From the NCBI GenBank assembly GCA_049724395.1, contig JAUGWO010000243.1:1-64000 (forward strand): 64,000 nucleotides of DNA, written 5' to 3'. This document shows positions 43,782 to 54,504 of this stretch, one piece after another. Made by a program: the position numbers and the translations under genes. The notes below the pieces were generated by a model. That model saw only the letters and a program-made list of their open reading frames with translations, was not told the origin of the DNA and searched no databases. The stretch is from Spongospora subterranea f. sp. subterranea. Taxonomy: Eukaryota; Endomyxa: Phytomyxea; Phytomyxea; Plasmodiophorida. The number at the start of each line of letters is the position of its first letter. The stretch's first letter is position 1.

Positions 43782-44333
43782 ATGCCAGAAGCTTACGCAG
43801 GAGATAGAGTCATATTTCGGCATTGGTTAGGCCAAGTGCAACAGTTTCTAACGTCACAGCCGCTGACATATCCCAACGACACTCAACGTATTGCGTTAAT
43901 CTGCTCTTTGCTTACCGGGCAAGCACGGGCCTGGCTGACACCGTTTTATGGAGCTCCTGGCCCCATACTGACCGATCTCAATGCATTCATCACGGCATTC
44001 ACCATTGCCTTTGACGATCCCGACCGGGCTGGCAAAGCTGCTGATTCTCTGCGCCGGCTGAGAATGGGATCTGACCTTGGAAAATACTGCAATGATTTCC
44101 GGTTACTGTCGCAAGACGTTGACTGGACTCAAGCGACGCTGATTCACCAATTTCGGCAAGGACTTCCGCATGATCTCCAACGGATGCTCATACTGTCGGA
44201 AGGTACGGGAAACCCGTTCGTGTCCTTGGACCAATTAGTGACCACCGCGACGTCGTTCAACTCAAAGATGGAAGCCATTCTGTCATGATCCAAAAGTCTT
44301 AGGTATATAAGGACCCGAGAATGATGGCCTTGT
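43782..44333 (+). mobile_element. Ty3/Gypsy fossil: gag followed by LTR-like sequence
   Basis: A 168-codon gag frame (43,782-44,288) contains FRHWLGQVQQFL, ICSLLTGQARAWLTPFY, FITAFTIAFDDPDRAGKAAD and TLIHQFRQGLPHDLQRMLIL, typical of Ty3-type capsid. At 44,282 it meets TGTCATGATCC...GGTATATAAGGACCCGAGAA, which recurs at 31,574 (minus) and in part at 47,857, and looks like an LTR start. Much of the element is absent. The LTR-like part is interrupted by a Copia fossil at 44,334. Confidence 0.75.
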
Positions 44334-44454
44334 TATCGACCGGTAGCGTATAGATTAGGACGAAAAAGCAAAGAAGCGTTTATTTTGAAGTTATATAAAA
44401 CCGTACGAGTAGCAATAAGGATCAACAGTACGCTAGGATCGTCTCTATCTGACA
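44334..44454 (-). repeat. 3' LTR of the young Copia fossil
   Basis: On the minus strand it starts TGTCAGATAGAGACGATCCT. It is nearly identical to 47,450-47,569. Confidence 0.93.
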
Positions 44455-47449
44455 CGCCCCTTCGATTCGAAGCTTACTACGACTTCGTCTCGATGTTTCT
44501 TGAACGAGTTTGGTCCTAGTGGTTTAGTCAAGATGTCTGCAGTCATCTTATCTGTACTGCAATATCGAAGTTCGATCGTCAGTTCTTTAACTTGTTCACG
44601 AATAAAATGATATCGAATATCAATATGTTTTGTGCGTCGTTGTGTAACATTATTCTTTCCTAAGAAAATTGCGCTCTGATTATCTTGAAATATAATCACA
44701 GGTTGACAGGTCTTCTCAATCATTTCTTGATATAAGTTCTTCAACCAAATAGCTTCCTTTGCTGCATCACAGCAGGCCATATATTCTGATTCAGTGGTTG
44801 ATAGCGCCACAGATTTCTGCTTTGTTGATCGCCACGATATGATATCTTGTCCGAACATCAATAACCATCCAGTTGTAGACTTGCGATAATTAACGTCGTC
44901 AGCGAAGCTGCTGTCGGCATAACAGGCGATTGTCTAATCAGGCCTGTGTCCTTCGGGAATAGAGTCAACTAGTGTCCATGTACCGTTTTCTGAGTGTGCC
45001 TTCATCTCTGTAGCAGCGGCTCGCATCCAAAATGCTGAATCGGGGCTTTGCAACGCGTCTTTAAAGGTATTGGGAACCTCCGATTGTGTTGTGTGGTAGT
45101 TGCTGTACTGATCGTGACTGAGCGCCAATGGATCCTGATCGTCAGTGGGTTCAGGTGGGCGTTGTCGCGGTAAAGATGATTCGTCAAACGTCATGTCGCG
45201 TCGAACAAGCACTTGTTTATCGTTATCGCGCATGAAGATGTACCCTTTGAAGTATTGGGAATATCCAAGAAAAATACCTGGTTCCGCAGTGGGATCGAGA
45301 GAGGTTCTTAATGATGAATTGATATGAGAGTATGCGACGCATCCGAAGGTTCGCATATGTCGCACATCCGGTTTGATGTCGCACCATTGTTCATGAGGTG
45401 TCCTCCATTGAATCGATTTCGTCGGTAATCGGTTCTGTGTATAAACGGCATAGCGCACGGCGAATATCCAGAATTCTGGTGGGAGACCGGCATCAATAAG
45501 AATCGTTCTCGCCATGTTCATTATCGTCAGGTTTCGACGTTCTGCTGTTCCGTTTTGTTGAGGGCTGTACGGTACAGTACGCTGGTGTTTAATTCCTTTT
45601 ATCAGAAGGAAATCACTCAGTGTCTTGTTGACATATTCTCCGCCGTTGTCTGTTAATAGTATGCTCAGGCGTTCTTTGGTTTCTGCCTTTCCATCAGCTA
45701 GGAATCGTTCAATACTTTCCTTGACTTCTTCGGGCGATTTGGTTTTTAAAAATGTTACCCAGCACCATTTCGAATAAAGGCAGTTGAATGTGATATAATA
45801 CTGATATCCTTGACTCGTTGTTAGTAAGGGTCCTTTGAGATCAGAGCTTACTATTTCGAATTTTCTTGTCGATTTTGTTGTCCGTTCGGATGGAAATGGC
45901 TGGCGTCGGGCTTGGCCTAAAGCGCAACCACTACATCGCGGTCGTTCGTCGATCATTATATCTATGCCATCGCAGTGTTCTGGTATTTTTCTTAATCTCT
46001 CGTCGCAGGCATGACCAAACCTTTGGTGCGCATTGTGTAGGTTGATTTTTGCTCGTGATGTTGTTGAGTGTGCTTCATGTTCTCTGATTGGTTTCAAGTG
46101 GTAGAGGCCATTCTGATTGTAGGCAGTCAGTACTATTTCACCACTTTCGGTTAGGACATGGAGATCCTTTTTGATACTAATCTGATACCCTTGGGTAGTC
46201 AAAGAGTTTGTAGCGAGCAAGGTTTTCGTAATATTTGGAACATGAAGAACGTCCGGTATTGATATTGGTGGGGATCTTGATAACGTCAGGGTCCCTTTTC
46301 CTATCGCTTGCAGGGTTCCACCATTACTAGCAGTAACTGGTGATGGCCTCTTCAAAGTTTGATATTTTGTGAGAAGATGTTTGTCCTGAGTCATGCTCAC
46401 GTTTGCACCGCTATCAACGATCATGGCATTCTTTGACTTCTCCCATTTTCCTTGCTTTGATATGGTATGGAAACCATTAAACTCTTCTTCCTCTATCTCT
46501 TCTTGTTCTTGTTGGTTATAATTTGTATATCCCTTCCTTTGGTGTTTTCGTAATTCTGGGTGAGCAAACCAACACTGATCGATTTCGTGGTTTGTTTTCT
46601 TACATTTTGCGCATGGTTTGTTTTTCTTTGAGTTGTTCTTCCATCTTTTTGCCTCGGTGTTCAGAGATTTTATGTCTGGATCTTGATTTCTTGGCTGTTT
46701 GGTATCATTCATCGATGATACGCCGTCTTGCTCACTAGACAGTAATAAGTTTGTCAGCCTGGGAATCGTTGTCACTTGGGCTGCTCTGGCGGCTGCCTTG
46801 ATCTGCCGGTATGATTCCGGTAATCCGTCCAGGGTTTTTACACACACCGCTAGTTCGCTTAGTTCGATGTTGTATACTCGCAAATCATGGTGCAGCTCCA
46901 CTATCTTGTCCAGGTAGTTCTTCATTGTTTGGGTAGGTTTCTTGGTACTATGAATAAACTGTAGGAACAGTTCTGATGCTTTTGCTTCGGCAGATGTTTC
47001 GTAGATTTCGTTTAATCGACTCCAGATTTGTCGTGTAGTTGTACATGTTGAGACCTGCTTGTACTGGGCTTGTGTCAGTCTAAGGCTGATTTGAGCTGTT
47101 GCCAGTCTATCGTTCTCTTATTTCCCAACTTCTGTTTTGTATCGGGTCGTGTAGTAGGTACGTGTCTAGACCCATTATTACGAATTGGGTTTCTAGTTTT
47201 CGTTTGAATTCTTCCCAGTTCTTGCCATCGAATTCTGGTATGAGTTTTAGTCCGGCGTTATATTTTGACAATTCGACTTCTTTGTTTAGCCAATGTTGGC
47301 TTGATATATTTTCGACTTGTTGTTGTCTGGTTTCGCGTCGATCTGGGTTTGTGACTTGATCAGAGTCGTCGACGGGGTTTGCGCTTCGTGTTTCGACCAT
47401 TTGTATTTTTGCTTGGCAGGATTTTTAGCAGGGTTTGGGACTCTTAATC

Positions 47450-47569
47450 TATCGACCGGTAGCGTATAGATTAGGACGAAAAGCAAAGAAGCGTTTATTT
47501 TGAAGTTATATAAAACCGTACGAGTAGCAATAAGGATCAACAGTACGCTAGGATCGTCTCTATCTGACA
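47450..47569 (-). repeat. 5' LTR of the young Copia fossil
   Basis: It is the partner of 44,334-44,454, with one length difference in an A-run. The outer edge is followed by CTTGT. Confidence 0.93.
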
Positions 47570-47574
47570 CTTGT

Positions 47575-48240
47575 GCCATCATTGTATGATGGCTATCAAG
47601 GTCGTGAGTTCGATTTCCTTAGTGTTCACAGCATTTTGGGGTCATTCGCGGCTTACATGTAACGGCATGGGGGTTGCCTTATATACCTTTCGTGGTCAGA
47701 CTTCCCCGCCTGACTGGATTGTTTCGTCTTCTTCCTTCTCTCTCAACTGTCTTATATCGTTTCTATGCTCACCAGTCAGAGGATAATCTAGGAAGTCGCA
47801 CGGGGGCTGTGGAAGGTCATGGGGGTCGCTCCTAAACAGGGGGATACTGTCATGATCCCGAGAATGATGGCCTTGATGCCATCATACACGGGACATCTAG
47901 ATCTCGACAAATTTCCAAGGACTTTTTTGTATGGCAGCTGGCACGGAATTCTCAACCGCCGAACTACAATAAGGCGGGTATTGAACATCGTTATCACATA
48001 GATATCATCGAGACCAACAATTTGACGATTTGAATTTTGTCATAAGTAAAAAACTCAGTGCGGAGTTCACGTTTGAAAATTCACCTTTTTTAAAATTGGC
48101 CAGTGGTGAAAATATATCCGTACAAATGTGCGTGCGCATCTTTATAGCTGCGTGTGTCACGGAACATATAATGCGTACGTCGCATTCTATAAAATGCGAC
48201 AAAAACCTAAAACATGCGAAGAGGAAATAACAATTTTTGC
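47575..48240. other. Continuation of Gypsy LTR-like DNA, then unassigned
   Basis: From 47,575 the interrupted LTR-like sequence continues. At 47,842-47,857 a purine run (AGGGGGA) is followed by TGTCATGATCCCGAGAATGA, which resembles a polypurine tract next to an LTR start related to 44,282. No coding motif is visible from 47,900 to 48,240. Confidence 0.45.
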
Positions 48241-48259
48241 CACTCTTTTCCGCCCATTG

Positions 48260-48600
48260 TTTTTTCAGGTCTTCAATGTCGTCCGCAGGTATTGCACGTT
48301 GTGACTTGTATTGTTTGCAAATGAAGCAGCTACTTGACCTTCAAACCATTCTGTAGCGTCTCCAAAGCGAATTGCCAGCCGAAACCATTTGCGGTCAAAG
48401 GCTAATGGAATTTCATCCAGGATCTGTGGCGCCTTGTTACGTAAGCCGGGAAACGGATAATCGCATTGTTCGCGGCAAATAACTTTGCCCTTCCCCATGC
48501 CATTTCTATTGGGTTTAACTCATATGGATCTTTGGCAAAATTCTGATGAACGCATCGCAGAATCAGGTATGCTGTACATATCGATTCCCCTAACTTCATC
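48260..48600 (-). pseudogene. C-terminal fragment of a Tc1/mariner-type (DDE_3) transposase
   Basis: Minus-strand frames read PYELNPIEMAWGRAK near 48,480-48,530 and, in the next frame, CDYPFPGLRNKAPQILDEIP and RKWFRLAIRFGDATEWFEGQ. The motif [YS]xxLNPIExxWxxxK, with its catalytic Glu, is a hallmark of the DDE_3/IS630-Tc1 group. A frame change near 48,490 separates the two parts. Only the last ~100 residues are present. Confidence 0.5.
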
Positions 48601-49180
48601 TAATCCCCTAATTTATTCCAGGGGCGATGGTTTTGCTAGAAATCAATTCAAGATCCAGTTGAGTCCACAAATACACAATCATCTTTCGATCACTTTGGTA
48701 TTAAGGGTTGTCAAAGTTAAGAAAAACTCGCATCTTTGCAATCCCAAAGATTCGGTTCTTATGGGTAAGGAAACTGGGCAAAAGATTCGGTTTTGTGGGG
48801 GTTGTCAAAGTTCAGGAAGGGTTTTACTTCGTTTCGCGGAGTCCGCAGCTGATTCTGAGTTCAAGAGGGTATTCACCTCGATAACGGATCAATAATGGTT
48901 CGCGTTGCAGGCAATTTGGGAAACCAGCACACCAGCAATGCTGAGATCACCTACATGAATACACTGGCTCAGTGTTAAGGGGAATTTTGACCTCATTACT
49001 GGCAAAACGTCCGGCCCGATGTTATCAGGAAAAAAGGTAAAAAAAAGCAGCGCGTATATATTCCTGGCGGAATATATCAATGAGCAATGGAAGGACCCTC
49101 GCCGGATATGAAGACGCCCATACCGCTAAAAGTCGGTACGCATCTATTCTCAAAAAATATAAGAAACCAAAAAAGCGTTA

Positions 49181-49841
49181 ATGAATACCGGTTTCGGTAT
49201 TTGCGATACTGAAAGAGATCGAGGGATTTCGACCATCTCGGAAAAACTGGAGCACATTTGTTTCGGGCTTGGGAGTTTAGACGCCGTGTTTGGCGAGAGA
49301 CCCAATGTCGTTGCTCCTGCAACGATTCAGCTTGGCGTAGCAGCTGATTTTTTTCCTCAACCGCGTGACTATGGTGGTGATTTATCAAATGAGGATTCTG
49401 TCTGCTTCTCGAGTGACACGCCGCTTCAATGTGATAGCGATGATTCTGCTGATGATTTGGATGAGGACACCGAGTCGGACAATTACCAAGAAACCGATTT
49501 ATATGCCAAAACGTCTCGGTACATCACCTCCTGTTCGTTCACCTCCAGTTCGGAAAGATTTTTCAGCATACCTGGAGCTCAACACTGCTGTGATGGAATA
49601 CATGCGAGAAAGCGATGACAGAAATCGACATCTTAAAGACAAAGCTGAACAGATGGACCGTGCAGATCGCGCTGCTCGACTCAAATTGGATAGGATCCGA
49701 GTCCAGCTAGAACAATCGAAAATGGAAGCCGACATTGTGAGAGACATGCGCCGAGATCGCCCCGAACTCTCTTTAAAACTCCTTGAACAAGGAAGATCCG
49801 TTCAAGAAACAGAACAGCTTTTGAACTTGGTTGCAAAATAA
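49181..49841 (+). pseudogene. Harbinger accessory (Myb/trihelix-like) protein
   Basis: In this superfamily a Myb-like partner protein helps import the transposase and bind the ends. The first frame (49,181-49,618) has LEHICFGLGSLDAVFGERPN, similar to the linker block after the Myb domain in such proteins, then an acidic stretch (SDDSADDLDEDTESDN). After a frame change near 49,515 the second frame ends with a coiled coil (LNTAVMEYMRESDDRNRHLK and following; LKLDRIRVQLEQSKMEADIV). The N-terminal Myb helix region upstream of 49,181 is not clearly readable. One frameshift separates the two parts. Confidence 0.6.
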
Positions 49842-50123
49842 AATTAATTAGTGATACCCACTCCAGATTAAAACCTCATTCTGAATTTCTTTGCGCCATT
49901 GCTGATTGTACAGATTGCCGTCGTTTATTGACGCGGACGTGCACATGTCATCGGTGTCGTCGTCGGAATGGTAGACGTCATCCTCACATAAATCGTCAAG
50001 GCTCGGTCGGCGGTCTTGTATTATATTGTGTAGAACACATGCCGAGATCCATTGGACACTCTTGGCAGATTCGGCGTTCTATGAGCCTTAGCCGCAGTCC
50101 TTTCAGAGACGGAAAACGTCCTT

Positions 50124-51129
50124 TCAGCAGTCCGTCAACATGTTCCTTGCTAACCCTGGCTTGCGATAATCGAAGATTGAATTCAGAGTTACGTGATACG
50201 TTGCACAATGGCGCTGTGTACGGGATAATGTGAAGCCGGAATCAGTGATGTTGTATTGGCCTTTGGAAAAATATAGGTGAGGATTTCGCCACATATCGCT
50301 TGCCTCCCACGATGTGCTGTCATACACGGACGATGGATTTCCGATATGAGCGAACCGAATGAGTCTTCGATCATCGCAAACAAGAATGGCCTTCATGCCG
50401 TACTTTCGTAAAATTGTTTTTTGTACGACCACCAAACTTCTCCATGGAATGAAGGTTTTTCCGAAAACACAATATCTGCACCGTCAGCATTGCCGACATA
50501 ATTTTCAAATCCAATGACGGCCATTACGTAGACTGATGCGACGACGTTCAGCAGTATTTGGCCAGCGTACATAGTGTTGTGCCTGGTTTACCAACGCATG
50601 GGTTACACGGGATGGGAACAAATGTGAAGTGCCATATGCAACTCCTATTCGACGTTTGCGTTGTTGGCTAGCAGCATTGCCATCGATGCCAAAAAAATCC
50701 AGGGCAACGACGAGCTGGATCCAAATAGGTGCCTGTTCGTTGCGCGATTGATTATGAAATACAGGGTCGTCTGGAGCGATCAGTGTGAACATCAAAAAAA
50801 AATACGGGTAGGATGCGGTGACCTTTGATGATATCAATAATTGCCTGGAATGTCTCCCTGGAGCATCGTAGGTCTTGGACAAATTCTTGATCGTCCGGAA
50901 ACGGCAAAATATCCCAAAGATAGTTACCTTTCAAGATCAAACGTCGAGGGTTTAAGTTTCGATAACAAAGTATCCCAAACTTAAGCGACATAAGTGCATC
51001 AATTTGTTGTTTCAGCTGGGTTGCCAGTGTCGGTCGAAGGAGCTGCGCGCTGCTCAGGTCAACAGCCATGTATCGAATCAGGCGTTCAATATCGCCGATC
51101 AACTGGCCTCGCTCAGATAATCGAGGCAT
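50124..51129 (-). pseudogene. PIF/Harbinger (DDE_4) transposase, frameshifted
   Basis: The minus-strand pieces in order are as follows. 51,129-50,752 is the N-terminal helical region with LRCSRETFQAIIDIIKGHRI. 50,882-50,505 is an HTH region (PIWIQLVVALDFFGIDGNAA, then RIGVAYGTSHLFPSRVTHAL, YVRWPNTAERRRI). 50,435-50,124 is the DDE core (RKYGMKAILVCDDRRLIRFA with the second-type Asp, HIGNPSSVYDSTSWEAS, YNITDSGFTLS). The first acidic residue region near 50,500 and the last Glu beyond 50,124 are poorly preserved. Two frame changes are visible, so it is probably inactive. Confidence 0.85.
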
Positions 51130-51439
51130 TCACCTGAGTCACCTGGCAATGAGCACCTTAAGTCCGTTTAAAATATGTCCGTAGAAAGATTCGAATATTT
51201 TAACAGGTTCTGCTCCATGACCAGAATCTGTTAAAAGATTCGAATCTTTCGGGTTAGATTCAGGGCCAAAAATGCGCGTCTTTCGCTACGGATTTGTAAT
51301 TATGACAACCCCTAATTTTGCCAACCCTGCAGATCCCAGAGCGAATACGTTCATCACAAAACTTTCCGAGTTAGGACTAGGTAAATATGACTCTTCACAC
51401 TTTTCTTCTCATGACTAAGATCTGTTTTTCCAACGACGA

Positions 51440-52087
51440 AAATATATTCACCAACACGCAGATCGTCTAAAGCTTCTCATCACTAGGCACGATTCCACGC
51501 TAGCGGGTTATTTTGGCATTGCGAAAACCCAAGAGCTCGTATGCCGTGATTTCTGGTGGCCTAGAATGCATTCGATGATTCGCAGTTATGTCAACTCTTG
51601 CGACATTTGCGCCCGATTAAAAAACACCCCACACAAGCCATCGGGTATGCTCTTGCCACTACCGATTCCCCCCAGACCTGGGTCTTCAATATCGATGGAT
51701 TTCATTGTCAAACTTCCGAAATCACGCGGCTCCGACTCCATTTTTGTGGTTGTCGCCCGTTTCAGCAAAATAGCTCATTTTACTCTTTGTACGGAATCTT
51801 GTACTAGCACCAATCTCGCTTCTTTGATGTTTAGCAATATCTTCAAGTTTCATGGACTCCCTGACAGCATGATTTCAGATAGAGGTCCGCAATTATTAGC
51901 AAATTCTGGAAGCACCTTTTGAAACAATTGAAAATTAAACGAAATCTATCGTCTGGGCGCCACCTTGAATCAGATGGTCAGACGGAACGTGGCAACCAGA
52001 TATTAAAACAATATTTGCGTGGTTATGTTAATACCTCGCAAAATGACTGGAGTTCACTACTCCCTATGGCCGAGTTCGCACCATCCA
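51440..52087 (+). mobile_element. Ty3/Gypsy fossil fragment (integrase)
   Basis: The plus-strand reading shows the integrase zinc region (YVNSCDICARLKNTPHKPSG) and core (SSISMDFIVKLPKSRGSDSI, HGLPDSMISDRGPQ, GRHLESDGQTERGNQILKQY). It ends abruptly at 52,087, where a Copia-type LTR begins, so the LTR inserted into it or replaced the rest. It is a short broken fragment. Confidence 0.85.
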
Positions 52088-52244
52088 TGTTGAATACAAC
52101 TTGCCTGCGTCAAGTACGGACATTCTCCAAGGAAAGTGCGTACCCTCAGTCGGCGCAACCACGGCAAGAGCCTGACATAAAGCTGATTCACTTTAACCAT
52201 TGGGCTATAAATAGCAATTTCCCAAGGAATCCACCTATATAAGC

Positions 52245-52613
52245 CAAGCTTGGTTCCTGTCTGTCCCTGTTGGTGGCAGGCATGTCCGGGTGAGTGTTAG
52301 GCATGAGTTCGAAACCCCGTGAGTGATGGAATTTTGGGAGACCCCCCAAGGTTGCATCCAATACGGAAAAGTAGAGTGAATGTTGAGCACGAAGGTCTGA
52401 CCACCTGGCCTCTAATGAATGTGGGAGAGCGAGCTGCTTGCAGTAAACTCGGAAACTCTGGATAGGCAATGTAATCAGGTGGGGGCAGGTTCCATTCGGT
52501 GTGGTCGTTAGGACAGATTATGTTGCTGAATCCAGCTGGTCTAAAGCCTGGTAGTACACAGGCTTACTCAACCCATAAGAACCCGCGATCCTTTGTATAC
52601 CATACCATACTAT
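52245..52613 (+). mobile_element. SINE-like element, copy 2 (369 bp)
   Basis: It is homologous to 26,820-27,240 (opposite strand). It is flanked by ACCTATATAAGC (52,233-52,244) and ACCTATGTAAGC (52,614-52,625), a 12-bp target duplication with one mismatch. The related LTR at 58,760 onward has the uninterrupted site CCTATATAAGCAATTACG near 58,913-58,930, which proves the insertion. The B-box-like GAGTTCGAAACCC is at 52,305-52,317, and the tail is GTATACCATACCATACTATA. Confidence 0.88.
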
Positions 52614-52704
52614 ACCTATGTAAGCAATTACGCCACAATAATAAATTCTTTCAGCTATTGTGTCTGTTTGAGCAACATCAACTTTGCACAGATTAACAGT
52701 CAAA

Positions 52705-53050
52705 GCCGCTGACGGGTTACGCCCATCCTACGAGGCCACGCCCATCCTACGAAGCCACGCCCACACTACTAGGCCACGCCCACACTACCAGGCCACGCCC
52801 ACTCAACGAGGTCACGCCCACTGAACGAGGTCACGTCCACTCAACGAGGTCACGCCCACTCAACGAAGTCACGCCCACTCAAAGAGGCCACGCCCACTCA
52901 ACGAGGCCGCACCTACTGAACGAAGCCGCGCCCACTCAACGAGGTCACGCCCACTCAACGAGGTCACGCAAACTCAACGAGGTCACCTCCACACTACGAG
53001 GCCGCGCTCATTCTTCGAAGTCACGCCCAATACACCAGGCTACGCTCATT
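52705..53050. repeat. 19-bp tandem array in Copia leader
   Basis: About 18 diverged copies of a ~19-bp unit (ACGCCCACTCAACGAGGTC, with variants CACTACCAGGC and CATCCTACGAGGC) lie between the LTR and the gag start. A second array of the same unit follows the related LTR at 59,005-59,215. Confidence 0.93.
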
Positions 53051-54124
53051 CTACCAGATGAAAGAGATCTTGCAATCAATCACTAAATTCACTGGCGCGG
53101 ACACTGATGACTTCCAGCTGTGGCAACAAAAGGTCATCATGTACCTGTCAACGAAGGATCTAGAAGTTTATATCGACCAGGACCCAGCTCTCCCTGCCAC
53201 CACTGAAGAACTGCGCAACGACAAGAAGCCGAAGTCGATCATCTGTTGCTGCCTCCATGATCTAATTGTAAGCTCAATCATGAAGGAACCGACTGCACAT
53301 AAGGCTTGGAAGCTCCTTGAACAACTATACCAAAAGAAGTTTCGTTCCACCAGGACTAGGTTAATCGCAGAATTCTGGTCTTGCACCAAGGGAGAGTCGT
53401 CTGTTGCCACCTATATTGCAACGATTCAAGCCATCCAGGAGAAACTGCGAGCAATCGGGAAAGAACTATCAGACGAAGATATGACGGACCGCCTTCTCTC
53501 TGGACTTCCATCCTCATTGGATGCATATAAAGTTACGCTTTGATTCTCAGAATGAAGTCAAATTTGCACCCACGGCAGCATCCCTAATTAATTTTGAGGC
53601 TTAAATTGAGCATAGAGCGCGAGAACCTGGCGCATCTTTCGTGGCGACCGCAAAACGCATCTCAGGACGACATCGTTGCAACTATCACAACAGCAATGCA
53701 CACGACGACGCTCACTGCTGGCATCAGCACCCGGAGCTCCGACCTAAGATCACCGCAAATAAAACGCTTCATTCCAACTACCTCAACCGCAGCGAACACG
53801 TAGCTCTTTCAACTCAGCCCCCACGAAACATCTCTGGTTCCAACTGGATTCTCGATTCCGCATGCTCGACTCACATGTGCTCTGATCCCTCGACGCTTGA
53901 GCAGATTTTGCCCGCATACAATCCTCTAACCATCAGGGTGGCAAACAACGCCATATTGCGCTCCACGGCTAGCGGCACCTCTAAAATCCAATCCTGCCTC
54001 GGAACTATCAACATCTCACCAGTATCGCTCGTTCCCGGACTCTCCGCAAACCTCATCTCCATCGGTCAAGCGACGTCGGATGGCTTAGAATTCGAATTCA
54101 GACGCAACACATGCAAGATTTTCT

Positions 54125-54500
54125 AAAGAGAGGAGAGATCAGGCGAGCGAGAGAGGGAGCTGGAACGCGAGCGAGAGAGGGAGCGGGAACGCGAGAGAGA
54201 GGGGGAGCGGGAACGCGAGAGAGAGGGGGAGCGGGAACGCGAGAGAGAGAGGGAGCGGGAACGCGAGAGAGAGAGGGAGCGGGAACGCGAGAGAGAGAGG
54301 GAGCGGGAACGCGAGAGAGAGAGGGAGCGGGAACGCGAGAGAGAGAGGGAGCGGGAACGCGAGAGAGAGAGGGAGCGGGAACGCGAGAGAGAGAGGGAGC
54401 GGGAACGCGAGAGAGAGAGGGAGCGGGAACGCGAGAGAGAGAGGGAGCGGGAACGCGAGAGAGAGAGGGAGCGGGAACGCGACAGACAGAGCGGGAACGA
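54125..54500. repeat. 22-bp purine-rich tandem array
   Basis: About 17 copies of GAGAGAGAGGGAGCGGGAAC plus GC (22 bp), with small variants at the left edge (GAGCGAGAGAGGGAGCTGG). It lies exactly between a plus-strand Copia fragment and a minus-strand Copia fossil. Open frames through it (Arg/Glu/Gly or Pro/Leu/Ser repeats) are by-products. Confidence 0.95.
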
Positions 54501-54504
54501 TGTT

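Larger units (their letters stand above)
44334..47569 (-). mobile_element. Young Ty1/Copia fossil with near-identical LTRs
   Basis: The LTRs (44,334-44,454 and 47,450-47,569, about 120 bp) differ by a single A in an A-run. They are flanked by the 5-bp repeat CTTGT (44,329-44,333 and 47,570-47,574). Minus-strand parts are: gag (47,400-47,107, then continuing with DGLPESYRQIKAA), CCHC (CAKCKKTNHEIDQCW), protease (MIVDSGANVSMTQ), integrase (ILLTDNGGEYVNKTLSDFLL, YSPQQNGTAERRNLTIMNMA), and RNase H (VALSTTESEYMACCDAAKEA, HIDIRYHFIREQV). It is broken, with about three or four breaks and not all pol domains represented, yet the LTR match says the insertion is recent. It sits inside Gypsy LTR-like sequence. 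Confidence 0.93.
48705..51312. mobile_element. PIF/Harbinger element with convergent accessory and transposase genes
   Basis: Candidate ends are GGGTTGTCAAAGTTA (48,705) and GACAACCCC (51,304-51,312), inverted and flanked by TAA (48,702-48,704 and 51,313-51,315), a typical 3-bp Harbinger target. The inner parts of the ends are diverged, and a second GGGGGTTGTCAAAGTTCAGG lies at 48,807, so the exact ends are tentative. The two-gene, tail-to-tail layout (accessory protein plus, transposase minus) is classic for PIF/Harbinger. Confidence 0.75.
52088..54126 (+). mobile_element. Ty1/Copia fossil: LTR, repeat-rich leader, gag and protease
   Basis: An LTR starting TGTTGAATACAACTTGCCTG (52,088) is related to 58,760 onward. 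It is lengthened by a SINE-like insert (52,245-52,613). A 19-bp tandem array lies between LTR and gag. Gag (53,058-53,543) contains FQLWQQKVIMYLSTKDLEVY and AHKAWKLLEQLYQKK. A CHCC-like region with a Copia protease site (NWILDSACSTHMC) and NLISIGQATSDGLEFEF follows. Coding sequence ends at about 54,126, at a purine-rich array. The rest of pol is absent, and the element is broken. Confidence 0.8.
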
